Assembly: GCA_026018925.1 (NCBI GenBank)
Contig: JAKSZU010000165.1
Location: forward strand, 310,001-374,000
Length of the DNA: 64,000 nt
Source: Tupaia tana
Taxonomy: Eukaryota; Chordata; Mammalia; Scandentia; Tupaiidae
Direction of reading: 5' to 3'
Shown one piece after another: positions 34,676 through 46,600 of the stretch; the first letter of the stretch is position 1, and each line of letters begins with the position of its first letter. The notes beneath the pieces are model-generated. The model saw only the letters and a list, made by a program, of their open reading frames with translations. It searched no databases and was not told the origin of the DNA. A program made the translations under genes and the position numbers.

Positions 34676-34985
34676 CTAGCAAATCAATTAAATGCGGGGA
34701 AAGGCATAGAAAGCAACCGTGGATACCAGAGACAATGTAGGAGGAGGGTTGGACAGGGCAGAGGGTGAGGGACAAGCTATCAAGGATGGCCAAAAAAAAA
34801 AAAAGAAAAGAAAAGCAAAATATACAAGACATAAGAAATAGAAAATTATTTGTTGATAGCATGTATGTTGATGTACTTGATTGAACCAATATACAGTGTA
34901 TTTTGAATGGAAAATTCATCTTGTATACTGTAATGATGTATAGTGAATTAATGTAAAAAAATAAATTTAAAGAAAAAAATTATGC
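34676..34985 (+). mobile_element. L1/HAL1-type 3' end fragment, unit A
   Basis: Words ggacagggcagagggtgagg, agcatgtatgttgatgtac and ttgtatactgtaatgatgta followed by an A-rich tail. It is a separate, 5'-truncated copy of the same 3' UTR group. Confidence 0.75.
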
Positions 34986-35194
34986 ATGTAGTTCTAATAT
35001 ATTTGTACCCAAACTCTTTTAATTTCATTTTCCACAAACTTGTTGAAATTCCTTTGTACACATGTGTCATTTATAAATATATGTTTTTCATTTTTGCTCT
35101 CATATTTTTATATTTTTTCTTGAGTTACTGACCCATGCAGAACTTTCAGTACAGTGGCAATAAAAACCTGCAGTCTTCCTGGTTGCAAAGGGAG
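34986..35194. other. Unassigned spacer next to the inner right arm, unit A
   Basis: Sequence between the L1-type 3' end and the inverted-repeat edge, with no left-arm counterpart; unit B equivalent 58931-59149. Confidence 0.4.
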
Positions 35195-35745
35195 AATAAA
35201 AAGAAAACTAAAATGCACAGAAGCAGAGAATAATGTGACAGCTACTACAGATTGAGGGTAGCTAGGATTTAAAAATGTTGGTCAAGAAAGTAGCTGATGG
35301 TGTAATGGTTAGATTGCTGGGCTCCCAGTAGACCGCAAAGTGAGTCATACACCCAGTGCTTAAAACTCATGCCAGGCACATGTGTGTGTTTGCTCAAAAT
35401 CCCAAGAAGAGAATGGAGGAGAGGGATTGCAGTGTGACCCTCCTATTGGGGTTGCTTCCTTGATTTGTATCTTGATTTCTGTATTTCTCCAGCAAACACA
35501 TTGCCCTATAGCAAAATTCTCTCAAAAAAGTAAATTAAATTAAAATTAAAATGTTGGTCAAAAGACATAGCATTTAGTTAGACAAGAGTAATAAGTTCAA
35601 ATGATCTAATGTACATCATATCTGTGAAATAAATTGTATTGTATAACTGAGTCATTCTCTGAAAGTAGATATTGTGTTCTCACCCCAGAAAGAAGTTGTG
35701 AGGTAATGCATATGTAATTTTTTTCATTTTTAAAAAATATTTACT
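35195..35745 (-). repeat. Inverted repeat, inner right arm in unit A
   Basis: Read on the minus strand this repeats 28145-29245: ctcacaac, the word gaacacaatatctactttc, an old SINE, then ctaccctcaatctgtagtag and gcattttagtttt. An ORF1-only element (35765-38775) splits it from the next piece of the arm. Confidence 0.87.
35285..35550 (+). mobile_element. S1 SINE in inner right arm, unit A
   Basis: gaaagtagctgatggtgtaa to ttgccctatagcaaaattct. It is the inverted counterpart of the outer SINE at 28325, without the nested insertion. Confidence 0.75.
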
Positions 35746-36698
35746 TTTATTTATTTAATTTTGTTTGTTATTATTTCTTTCTTTTTTCTCTTGAAACTTT
35801 TTTAATTAATTAATTTACGTTTATTCCCTAATCATCATCACAACATACAAAATGTGGTTCTTCACCCAGAATATACTGCATAGTGGTTTAATAATATATG
35901 TTATCATCAATAATTTTCCATTTCTATTTTCATTTATATATATTACCCCTATACCCCTATATCTGACCCTCTGCACTTTCCCACCCTCTTCTCACACTAT
36001 CTCTGGTGTCTACAGTTGTCTTTTATGCCTTTCCCACCTACACTTTATGGATCACACAATTTCTTAAGTAATCTAACTACTTTCTTATTTTCTTTTTCTT
36101 CTCTTTTCCATTTTGTTTTCTTCTATACATTCAATCACATTATTATTTGTCTTACAAAGTGGATATTTCAACAGGTGAACATTTCTTCCTAGTACAGTTG
36201 ATAAAACTACAAAATATCTTCAAAAGATAATACCACACCTCTTTGTGCCATCAATGCTTTGCCTTCCTGTCTCTCCCCCAAATGTCCTTCCTCAGACCCT
36301 CCTCTTTCACACACACTATATCTGGTATTTACAACTATAGACTGTCTTTCTGTATCCTTTAGTCAATTAGTTTCAGTCATAGAGTGAGGGCACTCGCTAT
36401 ATATTAAGTGGGGACATACAATGCCTCTCCTTCATAGCCTGGCTTGCTTCACTCAGCAGTAAGTCTTCCATATTCATCCACTTCCTGTCAAAAGCCAGGG
36501 TTATTTTTTATGGCTTAATAGTATTAATTTGAGTACATATGCTACAGTAATAATCTAACTACTTTCAATAGCAAGTTCAGCTGGTAATTTTAAGAAAAGC
36601 AGTTTTGAACTGGTAAAGAAATTTGCTTAAAACTTAAAGCCTGGAAACATGTTAGTATTCTGTTCAAATAGTAGGCACATGAACCTATTGACGGCTCA

Positions 36699-37005
36699 TG
36701 TGGCGTGGCCCCGTCCATCGCCAGTATCGCAGTGCCCAAGATGGAACTGGGCGGAAGCCCGCGGACGGCCATAGATGTAAACAACTTTGAGGAAGTAGGC
36801 AGGAGTGTGCATGATCAGCACGGGAACAGTGCACGCAGCCTATCCCAGAGCTGAGGTCAACTTCCTTACACCTGGACAGTAGGCAGATTGGCTAAGGGCC
36901 CTATATAAGGCCCTGGGAGGGAGTGGGAGGGGAACTTCTGTAATATAACCTGGGAGAATAAAGTGCGGAAGAGAAGACCGTCTCCGGGTCGTCAGTAACG
37001 CGACA
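36699..37005 (-). mobile_element. Solo LTR of an endogenous retrovirus, unit A only
   Basis: A 307-bp segment begins TG (tgtggcgtgg) and ends CA (taacgcgaca), flanked by 6-bp direct repeats ggctca at 36693-36698 and 37006-37011. Unit B has a single ggctca at the same place (60927-60932). Inside on the plus strand are a TATA box (ctatataagg, 36900-36910) and AATAAA (36957-36962), in the order expected for U3 and R, so the LTR itself probably reads on the plus strand although its host element is antisense. A 6-bp target duplication and the TATA/AATAAA layout fit a class II (betaretrovirus-like) LTR; this class call is inference. No internal viral gene is present. Confidence 0.85.
36900..36962 (+). 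promoter_or_regulatory. LTR core promoter and polyadenylation signal
   Basis: TATA box ctatataagg at 36901-36910 and AATAAA at 36957-36962 lie about 50 bp apart, as in compact retroviral LTRs. Activity is unknown. Confidence 0.6.
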
Positions 37006-37224
37006 GGCTCATACAGGACAAAAACTGTTAAAAGTGACAACAAAGCCTCGAAGAAAAGTACCAATATTTTAATCAAAATCACAGAATTCTATTTCACCAG
37101 TTCAGTCTCATGTACTTAATCTATCTTCTATTGTGGTTCAATCTTCTTGATTGAATTCTGGGATATAATATTCAACTCCAGACTTGTCCCTATGATTAAG
37201 TTGGCCATTTTCTTAGTTTTTGAA

Positions 37225-38170
37225 CTATAATTTCTGTGTGTCTGCATTTAATTTTCCTGGTAGCAATCCCTTGAGAACTTCTTGGATATCTGGTCTGGTG
37301 CTGGTAAATTCTTTCAGGTTTTGTTTATCTGAGAATGTTCCTGACTTTTCTTTCCATATGAAGGATAATATTGCCAGGTACAGTATTCTTGGTTGAAATT
37401 GCTTTTTCCTTAACACTTTGAATATATTTTCCCATTCTTTCCTCACTCGAATTGTTTCCAATGAGAGGTCTGCTGTTAGTCTCAGTGAATATCCTTCATA
37501 GGTAACTTGCCATTTCTCTCTTGCCAATCTTAGTGTCTTGTCTTTGTCTGTGGTTTTGGTCAACCTGGCTATAATGTGTCTTGGAGAAGATCTTCTTGGG
37601 TTGATTCTATTTGGAGTCTTTCGTATTTCTTGGGACAGGATCTTTGAGTGCCTCTCTAGGTTTGGAAAGTTTTCTTCCAGGATTTTATGGAATGGATTAT
37701 CAATGCCTTTATGAGTCTCTTCGCTTTCTGGGATGCCTATTATTCGGATGTTTGGACATTTGATGGTATCTAGTATTTCTCTTATATTATTTTCAAAGTT
37801 GTGGGCAATTTTCTGTCTTTGTGGTGGATTTTTCTAGGCCAGCAATTTTCTCTTTTCGTGAGATTCTATTTTCTGCATGATCTAGTTTGCTTTAAATACT
37901 TTCAAGGGAGATTTTGACTTCCTGTACTATAGTCTTCATCTCTCACAGTTCCATTTGGTTCTTTCGTAACGTGCATAATTCCTTTTGTAGGTCTTGCAAG
38001 GATTTCCTCACCTCCTGGAACTCATCAGCTCCTATCTCCTGCTTCTTCTGCAGTTCATAGTCTCTCTTCTCTTCCATCTCTGTTAGCTTCACCATTATGA
38101 ATGTTCAAATTCTTTATCAGACATTTCCATGATTTCCAATGAACTGTCAGTGGATGAAGAGGAGTTATTC
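37225..38170 (-). pseudogene. ORF1 relic of the minus-strand HAL1-like element, unit A
   Basis: The C-terminal 112 codons (37563-37225) stay open: TKTTDKDKTLRLAREKWQVT, VRKEWENIFKVLRKKQFQPR, then WKEKSGTFSDKQNLKEF. This is the L1 ORF1 RNA-binding and C-terminal region. The N-terminal coiled-coil part (38170-37600) has stops and frameshifts. Confidence 0.82.
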
Positions 38171-38594
38171 TATTCCCTTTGAGAAGAGGTATTTTCTTGA
38201 TTTCTCATGTTTCTTATGGCCCTGCATTTATTTTTCGTCATCTGATGGATGTTGTGTTTCTTCCCAAACTTAAAGTTCAATCTGAGCATCCAGGAGGGTG
38301 CAGAAAAGGAAACAGAGAAAGAGAAACAACAGAAAGAAAATCAACCAAGAAACAGAGAAAAAGAGAAGAAAAAACAAAAAAAATTCTTTTAGAAAAGAGA
38401 AAAAATTAGAAAACCCATGCAAACTCACTAGTTCTCAGGAGCCAGGAGGTGTCTTCTGAAGTCCTGCTCCCTTGTCTCTCATGGTTTGGGAGGAGGAGAG
38501 GAAATTATTAACAACATAAAGGAAAAGGAGGGGCTGAAATCAGAGAAAATTGTTTACCTTAAAACAATTTAAAGGAAAAATTACAGAAAAATAA

Positions 38595-38668
38595 GAAGAG
38601 ACAGAGGTAGAGAGAGACAGAGACAGAGACAGAGGCAGAGGCAGAGACAGAGGCAGAGGCAGAGAGAA
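38595..38668 (+). repeat. AGACAG/AGGCAG hexamer repeat, unit A
   Basis: Imperfect hexamers in the 5' part of the minus-strand HAL1-like element; the unit B copy (62525-62572) is shorter. Confidence 0.85.
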
Positions 38669-38779
38669 GTCTTGAGGAAGCTCCTACCACTCGAGTTTGT
38701 TGGCTGGAGGCTGAATTATCAGTAGAAAAATCATTTCTTTTTTCCCTGAAATCACTAGTTTTCAGGAGCAATGAAAGTG

Positions 38780-38993
38780 TCCTCTCTACATATGTTATTT
38801 TTAATTAACAATTTAATTTTATTTTATATATTATTATTTCTTCATTTTGACCAAATTGAGAGAGTGAAATTGAGAAAGCAAGCTGCCAAGTATGGAACTG
38901 TAACTGCAGTCAAACATGTCGGAGTACAACTTCACCATCACACCATCTGATGACCCTGGTAATAATGCCAAATGGCTCAATTAAGCCATCACT
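38780..38993 (-). repeat. Inverted repeat, outer right arm in unit A, cut by the duplication
   Basis: The reverse complement matches 27960-28140, including an S2 SINE and the flank ctggtaataatg. The arm stops at 38993, the tandem duplication junction; its continuation appears only after unit B (62913-64000). Confidence 0.88.
38810..38960 (-). mobile_element. S2 SINE in right arm, unit A
   Basis: Antisense: cattttgaccaaattgagag to tcacaccatctgatgaccc. Its tail side is the insertion site of the minus-strand HAL1-like element. Confidence 0.75.
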
Positions 38994-40379
38994 GCCTATT
39001 TGATGACAGTCAAAAAGGAATGCAAATATATTACTCTGACCTAGTTCTTGTCATCAGAGCCCCTCACCTTGAAAAGTGTGAATTGCCCTTCTATTTTGTA
39101 AAGATGAACTGTATTTTGTGTACTTGTAAGTGACTGTAACATACCATCAATTTTCCTGGTTTGAATAAAGAATTGTAACACTACACAGTGTACATGCCCA
39201 GAACCATGTGTATATTTCCAATGAACTTCTTGCAAGCACACTTGTAATCATATGTCTATAATTAATGTATCTGCATATGCTTATGCCTGAGCAACAGTTT
39301 TTGCAATTCTTGTTTATATGGTCTGTAAAAAATGTGTGATTTTTATTTTGAAAGATACAGAGTTTTGGAATCTGCCAAAAAATTAAAATAATCTGATTCT
39401 GAATTTAGTGTGATGTTTAAAAATTTTCCCACTTAAACAGGGAGGAGCTAATTCTCTACCTTGTTTAGACAGTAGAACAGAATATTGAGTGAAAAGATTA
39501 CATGCTGTGGGAATGATTCTATTTTGTTGATATGACCATTAGAAGACTGTTTTCAATCTTATTTTTTTGAGAAAGGACATGTGACCCATACAAGAAACAG
39601 TATCACTTCCAGACCAAAGCATGAAAGAAAAACTATAAGGTTCAATACATGCTTTATTGCCTACAGTGAGAACTGAGGTATGCATAAACTTTATAAAGAT
39701 GGTGCAAAAAATGTGGCTGATTCTGACTTCCTGGGCCCATGTGACAATGTGGATCAGAGGCTTCCTTCCCTAGATGCCAAGTTTAAAATATTGAACTCTG
39801 AGAAAAAATTATGTATTGAGTTTTTCATACTGTATCTTATCAACACAGCTTAAAATATATTGTCTTGAAAAGACAAGCATATAGCCTCTATGATATTTTA
39901 AAAATAATTATTTCTACAACATAATTTTTCTATGCTAATGTTGTGTTTACCAGTGAAGTCTCCTGAAAATTTTATAAGATAATTTCCCTGGAAGGACCTC
40001 TGAGGTGGAGAGTTGTCATGCAGAGTAACTGCAAGTGCTTCCAAGGGATTCTCCTCCATACATGTGAGGAAAGGCAGAGGGATCTGGTAAACCTCAGCTG
40101 TGGGAACCGAGGTGTTTTGTGAGTTTGGAGGATCTCCAGTGCTGGAATAATATTTATTTGTCCAAAGTGATAATGAATACAAAGGGTTTTATATTTCTGT
40201 GTCTAATTGTCCTCTGAATGCCCCCTAATATTTTCCTAACCGAAGACGGAATGGGTCCCTATACTGTGTGCACTTTTTGGAAAGCATCTTTAAGAGAACC
40301 ATGAATATTCCCATTACTGAGATTTGGATGTCATGGCTATGGAAATAAATATGGGTGGAATATAACAAATTTTACTTCT

Positions 40380-40622
40380 TTTTTATTTTTAATTTGTCAT
40401 AGGGCAAATTAAATTATGTGTTTGCTGCAGAGAGGTAGAGGGATAGTGAGAAATCACCTCTCAAAGGGGATGGTCATACTAATATCCCTTTTATGTTGGG
40501 ATTTGGGACATGCAAGCACATATGCCAAGTGTGTTCTTCAGGATAGCAAAATCAAGACTTGAGCCATGCAGTTAGCCAAGTGACATCCAGGCACATTAAC
40601 CATCATATCACCAGCTGACTGA
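40380..40622 (-). mobile_element. S1 SINE, unit B copy of 17165
   Basis: Same insertion as 17165-17412. Confidence 0.72.
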
Positions 40623-40851
40623 CTACAGCTCTTTTTTTTCTAATCCTTGTACTATTAATAGTCCCATGACCCAGGAAAGAACCTGTCTCTCTTTACCTCC
40701 GTTTAAGCAAATTGTGTTCAAACAACCATGAGAAGTGCTGAGGGCCTCTAGAGGTATGTAAACCCAGCTTCCATGTTTTCCTTGCTCCAATCTAAGAGGA
40801 TTACATTAGGGCATATCTGGTTCTCATTCTTTAACCTGACTGCCCACTTAC

Positions 40852-41143
40852 CTGTGGACTTTTGTAGAGCTCCAATAAGGTTCCAGCTTGGGCTGAAAAT
40901 GTTTGCATGTTTCCTGCAATAATAGCAACAGGTTGTTTCTGTTTCTGGCAGTTGTAGTTTGGCAGGGATTGATATCCTCCAGTGAGCAAAAATAGAGCAC
41001 TTTCTAAAGTTCTTTTATCACTGGTAAGTTCATTGTAGAAATCATAACCAAGGGAGAGGTTGGGGTGCAAATGGGGACTGTTATTGATCTGCTTAATGGC
41101 AAAGTAAAAGGCCAATACATATCTGTAGTTCTTCCATTGGTAC
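40852..41143 (-). pseudogene. V2R exon 2, unit B copy, reading frame intact
   Basis: This copy is 292 bp with an acceptor (cttctgtttag) and a CAG|GTAAGT donor, fully open in the expected phase: FYFAIKQINNSPHLHPNLSL, GYDFYNELTSDKRTLESALF, LPNYNCQKQKQPVAIIAGNM and LLELYKSPQ. It differs from unit A by several amino-acid changes (E to K, L to H, F to L, P to T) and lacks the TGA seen there. Confidence 0.94.
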
Positions 41144-41704
41144 CTAAACAGAAGGGACAGCATTAGGAACTACTGTCAAGTCATGAGATTCAGGGTAAAT
41201 TCCTCAGCCAAGACAAAAGACATAAATTTATAGGCCCAGGTTCCAATTCAGAGATTCTCCTGCAATGGTACCCAGAGCTAGTGTGAATAATGTTCCCAGG
41301 GCTTCAGAAAACTTTGAATGTATTTTTCCCTCTGCTTAAGCAAATCATGTTCAAACAATGAAGAGAGGCTTTGAAGGTCTTGTGAGTGAGATGAGGTGTC
41401 ATTTAGCTGGATGATGACACTGTTGTCTAAACAGAGATGATTTTAAAGGAGGACCATTAACATATGGAGAAAATGACAAATTTCTTTAAGAATATGACTA
41501 CAAAATTTCCCACTACTCCTTACCCCATAGGACTGCCCCCAGCTCTTCAGCAGAGCCCATTTCCATCTCCTGACCCCTTGCCTAAGGGACACTAAGGCAG
41601 GACCTGCTTGCCCCAGCTCCAGCTTTGGTTTCCCAATCCCAGTGACCCTCTCTCTCGGTCAGCAAGATAGGCCTTTTTTCTCCTTCTCTTTTTCTTTCTT
41701 TTCT

Positions 41705-42110
41705 TTTCTTTTATTTTATTTTATTTATTATTTTTTTTTTTGGAGAGATTTTTTTTTGCTATAGGGCGCGTGCGCTCGCCAGACAGACAGAGAGAGACAT
41801 AGAGACAGAAAGCGAGAAATCACCCCCCAGGGGGGATGGTCACGCCGCAATCCCTTCTCCTCCATTCTCCTCTCGGGATCTTGGGCACGCACGCACACGC
41901 GCCCGGCGTGAGTTGTAAGCCACCGGGTCCGGGACGTGAACCGCGGTCGATTACGTGGGAGTCCAGCGACATAGCCATTACACTAACTGCTGGTTCCCAA
42001 AATACAAGGTAGTTTTAAGATTTTTAAATATGACATCAACAATTAGACTAAAGCCATTACTACATATATCACCTGAAATATTTCACATTTTCTGTGATGA
42101 GAACTTTAGT
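41705..42110 (-). mobile_element. S1 SINE plus 5' flanking DNA inserted in the L1 5' UTR, unit B only
   Basis: Minus-strand order: about 112 bp of non-SINE flank (42110-41999), S1 SINE head gggaaccagcagttagtgta at 41998, body, and an A-rich tail to 41705. The flank equals the DNA next to the SINE at 47369-47650 (47651-47762), and both SINEs share variants such as gtcgattacgtgg. About 75 bp of target (tttcc.. agtgaccctctctctc..) are present on both sides, 41629-41704 and 42111-42184, while unit A has it once. Confidence 0.88.
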
Positions 42111-42625
42111 TTTCCGACCCTAGTGACCCTCTCTCTCTGTCAGCAAGGTAGGCCTTTTTTCTCCTTCTCTTTTTCTTTCTTTTATTAATTTCCCATTTCT
42201 CCTTACCCAACAGAACTACCCCCGGCTCATCAGCAGAGCCCATTTTCATCATCACACCCCTGGCAAAATCGTGCACTGCATACTTTCTTTATTCTCTTTC
42301 ATACTCATTTCTCTCCCATCTTATATCATCATATCCTGCCAATCATCCATGCACTATAAGAGGTTATATAGGTCTAGAATCACAATTTTCAAATACCCCG
42401 GTATTTTGATGTTCCTGGGATTCTCCCTTTTACATAACCACTTGCAAAAAAGGAAAGACTGCCCTTCAAACTCCTGAATAAAAGACTATTCCTGTGCAGA
42501 CCACATTGCAAAAGACAGCAGAAGAGAGATTTTGACACACATCAGTCTACAAAAAAGAAAGCACACTTTTTCCCAGTCAAAGAAATATTTTCCAAAAAGG
42601 TATCCAAAAGTGAATTCCTCTCCCC

Positions 42626-43573
42626 ATGGCTAGAAGTAGAAGAGCCTCAGGTTTGAACAAACCAAGTTATAAGTCTCCATCAAAAGAAAACAATAAGTCC
42701 GGTCCATCTCTTGAAAAAATAGATGTGACCAAAATGTCAGAGAAAAAGTTTAGAACATTCATGGAGGCAAAATTCTATCAGTTGGAACAGAAAAGGAACA
42801 TGAGCTACAGGAGAATATAAAGTCATTCCAGGATATGAAAAAAGAAATGGACACAAAGAAAAAATCAGGTGGAAATATTAGAGATAAAGTCTGTAATACA
42901 GGAAATCAAAAATGCCCTCAAAAGTATTAAAAGTCAATTAAACCATGCTGAAAATTGAATCTCTGACAGAGAAGATAAAACTTCTGACCTAGAAAATAAA
43001 CACCAAAAAAAACAGAAAATTTTAAAAATGATGATATTATACGAGAAATATTAGACCTTATGAAACGTCAAAACATCTGAATAATTGGTATCCAAGAAGG
43101 TGAAGAAACTAAAATGAACATGGAAAATCTATTTTATGAAATCCTCAAAGAAAAGGTCTCAAGTCTAGGAAAGCACTTGCACATCCAGACACAAGAAATA
43201 CAAAGAACATCAAATATAAGCAACCCAAGAAGATCTTCTCAAAGTCACATCTTAGCCAGACTGGCCTAGACCACAGATAAAGAAAAGATACTAAAATCAG
43301 CAAGAGAGAAACGAGACGTGACATACAAAGGTCATCTCATCAGGCTAGTTCTGGACCTTTCAACAGAATGCAAGCAAGGAAAGAATGAAAAGACATATCG
43401 AAAGTGTTAAGAGAGAAACAGTTTCAACCAAGATTATTATATCCAACAATATTGTCCTTCATATGATAAAAAAAATAAAAATCTTCTCAAACAAAGAAAA
43501 CCAGAAAGGATTAGCCAACACCAGAGCAGCTCTTCAAGAAACTCTGAAGAGAGTCCTGTTCCAGAAAAACTAA
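42626..43573 (+). pseudogene. L1 ORF1 relic, unit B
   Basis: Starts MARSRRASGLNKPSYKSPSK at 42626 and ends ETLKRVLFQKN at 43573, the same span (948 bp) as unit A. Stops after SYRRI (about 42820) and frame changes disable it. Confidence 0.87.
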
Positions 43574-43601
43574 GAATGATCAGCCAGAAACAAGGGAATA
43601 A

Positions 43602-46600
43602 AAGACAACCAAGACAATGGCCAACTTAAAGGTAAGGACAAGTCTAGAAATATCAATAATAACATTGAATGTTAATGGATTAAATTCTATCAAGAGACAA
43701 AAACGAGCAGAAAAGATAAAAAAAACGAAATCCTTATAATTTTTGTCCACAAGAAATACATCACATGGATAAAGACACACGTAGACTAAAAGTGAAGTAT
43801 TGTCAAAAGGTATTCCATGCAAATGGGAACCAAAAATATAGCTGGAGTAACGCTACTAATTTCTGACAAGATAGGCTTTAAAACAAAAACTGTTCGAGAT
43901 ACAAAGAATGGCACTATATTGTAGTAAAAGAATTAATCCATCAAGAAGATATAATGCTAATTAATATCTACGTACCTAACACAGGACCACCCAAATATGT
44001 GAAAGAAAGACTATTATATCTAAAAGGAGAGATAGACATCAACACACTAATTGTTGGAAATCTCAACACCCCACTATCTCCTCTGGACAAATGATATAGA
44101 CAAAAAATAAAGAGGTAAAGGATCTAAATGATACCAAGAAAAAAATGGACTTAACAAACATCTATAGAACTTTACACCTGAAAACCACTAGATATAGTTT
44201 TTTCTCACCCACATGAAACCTTTTCGAAGATTGACCACATGATAGGGCACAAAGCAAGCCTCTACATATTCAAAGGCATAGAAACTATATCCACCATCTT
44301 CTCTGACCATGACGAAATTAAACTTGATTTTAATTTCATGAAAAATTCTCAAAAATACAGAAGTACATGGACACTAAATAGCCTATTCCTGAATGACTAT
44401 GTAACTACTAAAGAAATTAAGACTGAAGTAAAAACATTCATAAAAACCAATGAAAATTAGGACAGGAGTTTCTATAATCTTTAGGACACTTCAAAAGCAG
44501 TCATAAGAGGGATGTTTACAGGAATTAGTGCACATAAGAAGAAGATGGAAAGAAGGCAAATGGATCAGAGAACTGGAAAAGCAAGAGCAAAAATTTCAAA
44601 AAGCTCCAGGAGAAAAGAAATAATAATGATTTGAGCAGAAATAAATGTAATAGAAAATAAGTGAACTATACAGAAAATAAATAAAAGCAAACGCTGGTTC
44701 TATGAAAAGAAAAAAAATATTGACACACCATTAGCCAGACTAATTAAGAAGAGAGAATGGAACCAGATAAGTCAAATTCACAACAAATCAGGCAACATTA
44801 CAACAGACATAACAGAAATACAAAACATCATTAGAAAACACTATGAGCGAGTCTATGCCAACATAGAAGAAAACCTGGATAAGATGGACAAATTTCTGGA
44901 CACATAATCTACCAATATTGACTCAGGAATATATAGAAAGCCTGAATAGACCTATAACAAGTAATGAGATTGAATCAGTAATAAATAACATCAGCATAAT
45001 AAAAGCCATTTATGAAAAACCTACAGCTAACATTATTTCAATGGGAAAAAGCTGAAAGCTTTTCCACTAAAAACTGGTACAAGACAAGGCTGTCCACTTT
45101 CTCTGCTCTAATTCAATATAGCACTGGAAATTCTAGCCAATTTGATCAGACAAGAGAAGAAAATAAAAGGCATTCCAGTAGGGAAAGAAGAGATGAAATT
45201 ATCTCTGTTTGCAGATGACATGATTATATACATAGAAGACCCAATAGTATCCACAAAAAAACATCTTGAAGTAATCAATGCATACAGTAAAGGGGCAGAA
45301 TACAAAATTAATTTTTGAAAATCTATAGCATTACTATATATAAACAACAAGCCAGACAGAGATAGAACTGAAGAAAGTAATTCCATTTACCATAGCCACA
45401 AGACGCATAAGATACTTAGGAATAAAACTAACCAAGGAAGTCAAAGACCTCTACAAGGAACACTACAAAAACCTTAAAAAAGAAATTGAAAAGAACACTA
45501 AAAAGTGGAAGTATATCCCTTGTTCCTGGATTGGCAGAATCACTATAATCAAAATGTCAATTCTACCCAAATTAATCTACATGTTTAATGCAATCCTTAT
45601 AAAATCACAAGAGACAATTTTCACGGATCTAGAAAAGACAATCATAGATTTTGTCTGGAACCATAGAAGACCCAGTTTGGCTAAAGCCATCCTGCGCAAG
45701 AAGACAGGAGTACGTGGCATCTCATTTCCTGACTCCAAAGTATATTACAGAGCTGTGATAATCAAAACAGCCTGGTATTGGCACAAAAATAGACATGAGG
45801 ACGAATAGACTAGAGTAGAGACTCCAGAAATAAATCCCAAAACATACAACCAACTCACATTGACAAAGGGTGCCAGTCAATCCAATGAGACAAGCGAAAC
45901 CTCTTTAGCAAATGGTGTTGGGAAAACTGGGTATCCACCTGCAGAAAGATGAATCTGAACCCCTATCTGTCACCATTAACAAAAATCAACTCAAAGTGAA
46001 TCAATAATCTAAACCTAAGACCGCAAACTATAAAACTACTGGTGGGAAACACTGGTGAACCTGAGAGACATTGGGGTAGGCAAAGTCTTCTTAAGCAAGA
46101 CCCCCAAAGTACAGGCAATAACCCCCAAAATAAACAGGTGGGATTACATCAGATTAATGGGTATCTGCACAGCAAGCACACCCTAATTAGTGTGAATCGA
46201 CAAACGTAGGAATGGGAGAGAATTTTTGTTAACTGTGCCTTAGATAAGGAACTGATAACCAGAATACACAGGGACCTCAAGTAGCTTACTCAGAAGTAAA
46301 TGAGTAACCTAATTAAAATATTGGAAAATGAGCTGAATAAACAACTCTCTAAGGAAGACATATGAACAGCCAAAAAGCATTTGAAAGAATACTCAATATT
46401 CCTCATTTTAAGGGAGATTCAGATCAAAACACAATGAGATATCACCTACTTCCAGTCAGAATGACAAAGATTAAAAAAAAACAAAAACAAATAATAAGTG
46501 CTGAAGAGGTTGTGGTGAAAGGGGGACACTTCTACACTGTTGTTAGGAATGTAAATTGGTCCAGCCACTGTGGAGAATAATATGGAGGTTCATCAAAGAC

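Larger units (their letters stand above)
35765..38775 (-). mobile_element. HAL1-like element, minus strand, unit A, interrupted by a solo LTR
   Basis: Read on the minus strand: a purine-rich 5' part (38775-38200), ORF1 relic (about 38170-37225, with REKWQVTYEGYSLRLTADLS and TRPDIQEVLKGLLPGKL), then a 3' region without ORF2 to about 35765. The solo LTR 36699-37005 sits in the 3' region. Without the LTR the element is about 2.7 kb. It is inserted in the right arm of the inverted repeat inside an S2 SINE; the left arm has no insertion there. Confidence 0.82.
15786..38993. repeat. Tandem segmental duplication, unit A (23.2 kb)
   Basis: From gcctatttgatgacagtc at 15786 to aattaagccatcact at 38993, this block is collinear with 38994-62912. 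Both contain, in order, V2R exon 2, an L1, V2R exon 1, SINE clusters, an old antisense L1 and two ORF1-only elements. Divergence by eye is a few percent. Unit A alone has SINEs at 28873 and 30673 and a solo LTR at 36699. Confidence 0.95.

Noticed and set aside
36590-36784. 64-codon minus-strand ORF across the LTR edge
   Set aside because: It runs from the LTR into HAL1-like DNA, is absent from unit B and lacks any domain.
39898-40182. 94-codon minus-strand ORF as a possible V2R or secreted-protein exon
   Set aside because: No V2R motif or signal peptide, and the unit A counterpart (16690-16970) does not keep the frame. Treated as intron sequence.
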